This document shows positions 42,601 through 51,500 of a stretch of DNA of 64,000 nt, in pieces. The position numbers were made by a program, and so were the translations under genes. Within the stretch, counting starts at the first letter, position 1, and the number at the start of each line of letters is the position of its first letter. The stretch covers positions 7,874,522 to 7,938,521 of the forward strand of contig CM034608.1 in the NCBI GenBank assembly GCA_020091685.1, read 5' to 3'. This DNA is from Lutjanus erythropterus. Lineage: Eukaryota; Chordata; Actinopteri; Lutjaniformes; Lutjanidae. The notes beneath the pieces were generated by a model. The model was not told the origin of the DNA. It worked only from the letters and a program-made list of their open reading frames with translations, and ran no database searches.

Positions 42601-45443
42601 ACATAATCTGTTTGTCCTGCAGAGAGTTATTCAATGTGGCTTCCCAATTCAGTTCTCAAAAACATTCACCAAAACCCCATCCTGCTTGTCTGTTGTCCTT
42701 AAGATTAGAACGCCTTTTTAAAAAATTTAAACTGCACGACAATGTTTTCCTTTAAAACTCTTCACTGGATTAACCTGGTTCAATGAAAGGTTAAAGCTGC
42801 TTCTTGGGTCGGGAATAATCCACAAATGGCAAAAAAAACAAAAACAAACAAAACACTTATGAGAAAAAAATATGTGGGTCTTTAGCGGCCATGTGTTCTA
42901 TTTTCTTCTCTAGGTAGTCACCAATTTTATCTGTCTGCCATCTGGTGCTGGGCAGGTAGTGTACAGTGGTATTTAACAAAGCCTGTCTGCTAAAAACTGC
43001 TGCCAGCTGCTTGAAATGAGAGCCATGAGACTGAACAATGCAGTAAATGTAGCTTAAACCAAAACTATGAGAGAGACTGCTTTCATATTTCATATGATCT
43101 AAGTGTGATAATATGAAAATATTATCTTAAATTATGGTTGAACTCTAATTATCCATTAACCTTTTGGGCTTCTGTGATAACACTGCATAACATTACATGA
43201 CATACCAGTACAACCATAAACTAACTTCTTATCTCCCAGCTTACATTTGTTCTATCTTTAGTTTCTTTGTTGGCACTAATCAAGGTTTTGTTCCAGTTCC
43301 ATGGAGCAGTGACATCCACCTTGCTAACTTGTTTTTAACAACATACAAGAGGAAATGGAACAGCTTTTTAGCGAGAAAGAGGAGGGCTGATCAGGGGTGT
43401 GTCTGTGCTTATCGGGGGGAATGACACAATCCTCTTATAATAGACCTAAATAACCAGCCCTGGGGTTATAGGCTGAGTGTTGGTTATGGAGGTCAGAGGA
43501 TAGTTATTATTAACATGACTAAGTCCAAGGGGAGAGGGACCAGCTGCTGCCAAGATTTCCAGATGACAGAGCCACATCTATGGGCGCAGTACACTGAATG
43601 ATGAAATATGTGTGGATCAATGCCACCCACCCACACTGAAGGGCAGCGAAGAGAAGGGAGTCACTCTGAGTCACTGTTGTTCTCACTGAGTAATCATGTG
43701 TCACGTTCCTCATTTCATTACAAAAGGCTCCAAAGTCAAAGTCTTTTCAGTTAAGGATAATCTATTCATACAGTATAATCCCGTATCACAAGCAATTCTT
43801 AAAGGACAATACAGACAAAAGACAGAAAACAAGCAATTAAGCAGTAATTAATCACAAAACAAAATTTTGTGCACTGAAAGGTCATGGCAGCCTGTCAAAC
43901 CATGCCTATCAAAAAGGGAAGGATCCCTCATGAAAACCTTAAAGTCTTTATGCTTTGACTTTTTTACTGAAATATTATCACCAAAAGAAATGCAATTATT
44001 CATTCTGTTCGTTATAACTCTGAGGCTGATGTGCAAACATCTGTCCTCAGGGTGTGTCAGCCCTCTGTTTTCAGTGCAGCTTGTGTTTTACAGACAGATC
44101 TCTTATCAGTTGCGCTCGGGGCAGTGATGTCATGATTTACTCAGGCCCCCAAGTCTAGACAGTCACACAGAAACCCCGGCCTGCAGCAGGGACGTTTCAT
44201 GAGCCATAATACAGAGGTACTCATACTCTGCATTCATTGATTTGTGCTGTATCCATTTCAGCTCTGTTTTCTTTGGCTTAACACAGTGTTTGCCTTAAGT
44301 AGAGCATTTGAAGTCACAAAAGTGATGAATAAACTGCGAAAGCAACATTAATCCAGTAAACCAAAGAATGTACTTCTCTTGTGTAGCATCCCTGAGCCAA
44401 CCAACACCCCCACTGACAGTTCCTGTTATTCCCTCACTTAACTCCAACCACCTCTGACCTTAACCTATACATTATGTTTTTTTGTTATGTTTCTTGTGGT
44501 GAGCATATGCTCTTTTATATCAGTGCCAATTACAATGAGAAAATAATTACAGCGAAAAGAGTTAGATTAGATACAGGTCTGAAAGTTACAGAAACAGAGA
44601 AAGTGTTTGTATTTTAGATGACCTTGCTGATTATTCACTTAGACCAATGTACTAATAGTAAATGCAGACATTCCTAAATCAAATACCTAATTACGAAGAC
44701 AGTGGAGCAAGTTTAAGATATACCCCAGTGATTTAGTACTGCACTTCCATAAAGTTGGGGGACTTTTCATAAAAATCACATTAAACTAATTACATCAAAG
44801 CAGTATCTTGAATTTTAGTCTATAGTATGGATCAAGCTCCAAAAATCCTACATTTCCCCATAACACAACTCTAAAGTAATGTCTTCCTATTTCAAATTTG
44901 CACACTGAAATAACACTAATAACATCAATGGCATTATTTTCTCAACTTCCCCCAGAGCCACTGAAGACATATATAACTGTTTTTAACAGCTGAACAGTAC
45001 TTCTCATGATACTTAAACTGATCTTCATGTGTTCAAGTGGTAGAGTGCTCCTTTACTGTAAGTATGGGCTGAAAGATGAGATGTAGTATATGATAGATAT
45101 ACACTATGTGGTCAGATATGTAGCTTTACACCTACAGTAAATCTAATAAATTAAGGCTTAGCTAACATAACAGTCTTCAGTCTTATTAATCACATCACCT
45201 CTGCCAATATGATAGACAATTTCCCCAGAGGAAGTGATCCACAAATCCCTTTAGATTAATTAAGGAAAATGTTTAATATTATTAAGATGGCTAATTAAAG
45301 TGACACTGAGCCTGAAATAAGAAGTAACAGGAGTTATTAACTTGCTGACATCACAGAAAACATTATTAAGGTTAAAAAAATGTGACTCTATGCATGTGAC
45401 TTACAAACCTCAAACCTTAAATACAATGTAGAACATACAACGT

Positions 45444-45515
<72 letters not shown>

Positions 45516-48500
45516 GCATGCCTGTGGCTAGCTTCATGTGAAGCTCAGGGGACGTCTAGTCTTGTTTACATAAAGCTGGTGGTTTGTATTACCGCAGATG
45601 ATGATTGGGTTACAGTGAATGTTTGTGTTTCTGCTTTACTGAAAGAAAGCTGAGATCCACTGCTGTCATCTGAGATACAAAAGAACTACACACCTAAACG
45701 TCTCATTTACACACGCCACTGTTTTCAAAGTCTACTTAGATATACAGTGAAGATAAAGGTAAATAAGACTACAAACAGGCAGGAAATCAGATCAGGTGGA
45801 CTTTCACTCACAGTGAAACTTGTTGCTCCAAACCGACTTGCTTTTCACAAGCATATAGTCAACAGCAGTGTACGTTTTATTTTTGGGTGTTGGAGCCTTG
45901 AGTAAACTATCAATACAGGTATGTCCCACGTGAGATAAAATGTCCATACAAGCTGAGTCCAGATAGCAACATCTCCTGTATCAGGTGACTGTACATGCTT
46001 TTAAGAGCCAGGAAGCTGACCAAGACACAAGAGGAGACTAAACCAAACAGACAGGCTGGCTACGCCCGCTACCTCAGATCTATAACCCATCATCACCATT
46101 AACACAGAGGGATCCCCTGCTTCGTAGTGAGGGTCTATTCTGTCAATATCCTACAGTGTCAGTAACAGAAGATGTAGGTTAAAGATGACATATCTTTACA
46201 TGTTAAATTCCAATGCAGGACTGATATTTTTTCATTGATTATTCCTCCAATATTTGTGTATGTTAGTATACAACTTACATGGGCTCTGGAATACTTTCGA
46301 AAAACGCTGTCTGTAAACACAGTTTGTTTCTGCATCTACAAATGAAAATTAAGACTCTACCATGCAAAGCAAAAGCCATATATCAACAACATACAGAAAC
46401 GCTGCAGACTTCTCCGGGCCAAAGCTCATCTGAGATGGACTGATACAAAGCGGAAAAGTGTGTTGCGGTCTAACGAGTCCACCTGTGCTAACTCCTAAAG
46501 CCAGCATCTGTGATGGTATGGATGTGTGTTAGTTCCCATGACATGTCTAACTGTCACATCTGTGACAGCACACTTAATGCTGAAAGGTACATACAGGTTT
46601 TGGAGCAACATATGCTACCATTCAGATGTCTTTTTCAGGGATGTCCATGCTTTTTTCAGTAAGACAATGCACATGCTGTAACAGTGGAGCTTTGCAGTAA
46701 AAGACTTCAGGTACTAAATTGACCTGTCTGCAGTCTAGACCTCCCACTGAAAATATGTGGTGCATTATGAAGTGCAAAATATGACAACGTAGACCCCGGA
46801 CTGTTGAAAACTTTAACAATTAGTGCTCTCAATTTCTTACTGATCTTACTGTTTACTGAGTGTTGTTAAAAGACAAGGATTGTAAACACATGTCCACCCA
46901 AATTTTTTGGAGCATGTTGCAGGTATCAAATGAGTGACTACAATTTAACAAACATCTCAGCATCTAATAGTTGATGAGATACTTCACTAGTAACCACAAA
47001 TGTCAACCTCATGATTGCACTAAAGGAAAAGTCAGAGCATCACCAACGTCAGCAGGCTTCATCTTCTGGGAACTATGAATGTCTGTACAAAATTTCATAG
47101 TGATCTAATTCCAATAGTTATTGAGATATGACTGAAGCCAAAATATTGCGGATACGAGGACTGACATCTTGTGCTGGTGGCGTCATTTGGAGCCAGAATC
47201 TACACCGTAGTGATCAAGGTTGGAGATGTAGTATCAAGATCCTGCCTATACACCTTCTGACACAATCATTAGCAGAGCTCAACTGGGGGTGGGATTTATG
47301 ACCTATACTGCAACCAGATGCAAGATGTTTTGGCTTCACTTTTGAGGAGCTGCCCCAAAGTGATGAACCAACATAACCATAGAAAGAGCAATGGCACAAG
47401 CCTGGTTGAGAAGACAATAATTGTTAGTCTGTGAAGGGATACAAACTCAAACTTGAAAGTCAGACGCACGATACACTCACCCACTACCCCATCCTTACTT
47501 TTTACTTTTACTACTTCCTGCATTGCTCTGAGAATGTTGTGTCAATCATGCAACATGAACAAAGCTTCTAGTACGAAAGGTTCCAACTGGGTTGTAGTGC
47601 ATGTTCAACATTATGTGTAAGTATTGTGTAGTGGCTCATTCATGCACTTCAAGCATTCATGACTCTGCTGTAAAGACCGTCTTTGTAAGGAAGCTGATCA
47701 ATAGAAATGCTGTCTAATGGCCTCCATCATCAATAATAGAGTGAGGCTGAGAATTTGGCCTCTACAATATTCACCATCTCAGAATATTGTATCTGTTTAT
47801 TAATATCCCTGTTTCATCATATGACTTTGTAACTGTACACACCCTAAACCACTATGCAATGTAAATAACACACTAACAGAGGATCCATTCAGATGATATG
47901 GTGCCACAATCTATGTTGAACACAAACACGGAAACATTCAAAGGACAGGACACAAAACTTTACATTATATCATGAAGAAGGTCCTGTGCATTGAAAAACA
48001 AGACCAGTGCTGCTGTCTTTGGTAAAATATCTAGCGATGGATTTTGCTTTTCATGAGTACTGTGCACAAAATATCAACTATCCAGGACTCATGACTACTG
48101 AATGGAAAATGGGAAAGCTCTGGACCAGAGGAATTGTTGACGTTAACTTTCTGTTGATTAACTAGTTTAAGCATTTCAGTAGTCCCACATGTGTTCAAGG
48201 CAAATGCCTGGCGGCCAGATTTTACTGCTCTGTTTAATTAAATGAACACAAAGGAAAAACACTCTGTGTTTACAATGACAAATATCCATTATTTGGGTTA
48301 AAATGGTTAATCATTATTGTGATTCAATGTATGTGGAAATGGTTTCTCAGATTATTACCCTTGTGACTCAACATCCTCATCATTGACTTAATGAGACATC
48401 CATAATCAAATAAATGCAGGAAATAGATTAAATGAAGAATACTCTTGTGTGTGTGTGTGTGTGTGTACTAACAACAAGTGTCCAGATTCACAATTACACA

Positions 48501-51500
48501 TAAAAAACAACTCTGTTTTCTCTAATCCAGACACAAAAACAGGAAATTCTCACACTCGCACACAGCAGATATGCACACATTTCCCTGCTTCAGCATGATA
48601 CAAACTATCTGATTGATGGAATCATCAGCAGCTGTGGTTTTAGAGGGGTGATGTCACTGGACACATAATGCAGCCTCTGCATTTACAGTACATTAACAGG
48701 CACGCTGAGAGCCCAAGATGGAGCTCAACTCTCCTCAGTTAGAGAACGTTCGACCTAAAGGTCAGCGGAGGTGAGGGACTTCAACTGACTAAAACAATAC
48801 CATCTTGGACATCACCTCTTAAAACACACTCTCACAGGCAAGCCTTCGTGTCATTTAACATTCTCTGAGGGACAAGACAACCATTGGTATAAGCTAGAAC
48901 AACAAAACTAGAAAAAGACCCTCTTCTGCCGCTCCGAGGTCTGCACTCGACAGCATGACAGTAAGTACACATTTATCACAGCAGAAGGTGGAGAAAAAAA
49001 TGTTCTGCTGACTGAGACAGACAAAGAGAAAATTCAACTTTTCCTACAAGATTTAGGTGTAAGATCAGGCATAATTATTGTTTTTGGCCAAAGCCACAAT
49101 TTCACAAGAAATGTGCTGAAAATATTTAACCATTTACTTCCCACTGTCTAGCCTGCCAGACTTAGCATAGACTGCTGGTACTATGAAAAGTTACATGAAT
49201 GCAATATCGGTCGATTAGACGTGCTTTCTGTCAATGAAGTCATTTTCAAAATGAATGTCTGTCAGAATTAATAATTCTTAAAAAGCAGGCTTGCAATTTA
49301 ACTACTGTATGTAATAAATCCTTAAGAAACTTAATTGCAAGGTTTTAAAATAGAGCTGCAATGACTAGTCGATGAACTGAGTTGTCGATTTAAAAAAAAT
49401 TAGTTGCCAACTCTTTTTAGAATTGATTAATTGTTACAGTCATTTTTAAAGAAAGGTGTCAAACATTTGCTGGTTCTAGCTCCCTAAATATGATGATTTG
49501 CTGCTGTAGGAAATCTTTTTTGGTTTTGGACTGTTGGTTGGACAAAAGAAGAAATTTGTCACTTTGGTCTCTGAGAAAATGTAATTTTCACTTTTCACAG
49601 TTTTTTTTTTTGGACATTCTGTAAAACTAATATATCCATAAATGAATCATGCAAATAATCTGCTGATTAATCAATAATGACCCCCAAAACTGGTGGGTGA
49701 CAAAAGTTTAAAATGGTGACAGCCAAAGGCAGAAACACAGTTATTTTAAAAGGTGAAACTGAAACCAACCAGCAAAAACACCAGTAGACAATGACACAAA
49801 CACAAACTTAACTTGCTTCCTTGCTTAACATATTTAAGGAGTCTTGTTGCTTTGCGGTATTTGCCTTATATAACATCAGTTTTCCATTGAAAAGCCTGTC
49901 TGACTGCAAGGTGAAAAAAGTGAAAATATTCTAAATACAGTGAACACTTAAACTGATATAGATTTTTAGGCAGACCTTTTATGAACTAGGTAAAATACAT
50001 TTTGCTGCTTTATATCTGCTAATACCAAACCTAATCAGCCACCAGCATTTTATTGTGAAAGTCTACAATACAGCCTTTGACCAACATCCTGTCAAAATAC
50101 TGGATGTCGCTGTTTAGATGTTTCTCTGTTCTCACAGTGATGAAGGCTAGCTGCTGGCTAAAATTGATGATAGAAAAGCAAAAATTGCCAGTGGAAAATA
50201 CTAAATTGTACACAGTACATCATCAAAGGCCAGGTGGGATGTTTGGGAGGATTTTGGTGCACTCAGATTATGAAAATAACGTTGTCAGTGGCTTTGCTCC
50301 TTGTAGAAAGTTTCAAAAAGTATTAGCTTTGATAGCCACAAGCTAGGCTTGTCATCACTATGGAAACACACTGACAACTGCAGGAGAGCAGGAGCTGCAC
50401 CAATTGAGAAAACAAGCAGTGAAAAGCGACTGTGTATGTGTGTTTAAACACAGATGCAGGTCATGTTCTGGGGCTTATATCCACAGGTTGATTGGGCTGA
50501 TTTGACTTGAGATAACTGCAGGTAATGGTTCAGCTGTGGTTCTCAACTTTGATATGCAGGTGGGGGAAGGTTTGAAAAACTGGACCCATGTGGGACTCTG
50601 CTGGGGGCGTGTCGACTGCCATCTGCACCTCATACAACCCCACTTAAAAAATCTGAACTGTCAGTTGTTGTTGTTGACTGAAAGCTGGAAACTGAAATCT
50701 GACTTCTTACAGATTACAGAGAAATGAAACTTGATGGAGACTACCACAAAATGCAACAGACAATACTCGTGTCCTTGTTGCTGATTCAAACCTTCAGTCA
50801 AGAGCATCAGAGCCTCACATGCTCTTTTCAATTCTTAAAATACTTTCAATGAGCTGTTCACCACTTGACTTGGAGAAGCACTCCTGCTGTCTGTATGCTA
50901 CAAGGACAGCCTGCAGTCACCACAGCAGCCATCACTGCGGCGGTTTAATTTGGGAATAATAACGCCTGGTGTCAGGTACAGACTAGCTGCATTCATGTGA
51001 CCTTACAGTGTAACAGAGCTCAGCGGGAGCTCTGACCTCTGCTGTAATGCCATCTGCTTCAGGTCAGCCTGTGCATTATGGCAAATTAATCTCACTATGT
51101 CTGACATGCAAGTGGAAATGCTGCAAAATAACATCACATAAACCTCTATTTGTCTAAAATATTGATTGGAAGACAAATTATATTTTAAATTTGGGATGCT
51201 TTCACATCTACCTCGTTTGGTTCAGGCTATAAAACTTTTCAGTTAGATCCAAACCAAAATTATGAGTGCGAACCACTCCCAGACCGCAGCCATACCTTAG
51301 TCTGACGAAAAACGTTCAGCTTGGTCAGGATCAAATTGAACCACGGTTTGGTATGAAAACATTTTTCTGGATGGTTCAGACTTTCAGACCAATTATAGTG
51401 AGTTCAGACAGACAATTTCTGCACAACAAAGATGTGCATAAACAACAACAACATGTTTTCACACTAGAAATGAACCAAACCATAGTTCAATTTGATCCAG

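Noticed and set aside
48955..48970. Plus-strand ATGACA followed by GTAAGTA, resembling a first coding exon
   Set aside because: Six coding bases and no downstream exon found in the next 4 kb; chance occurrence is likely.
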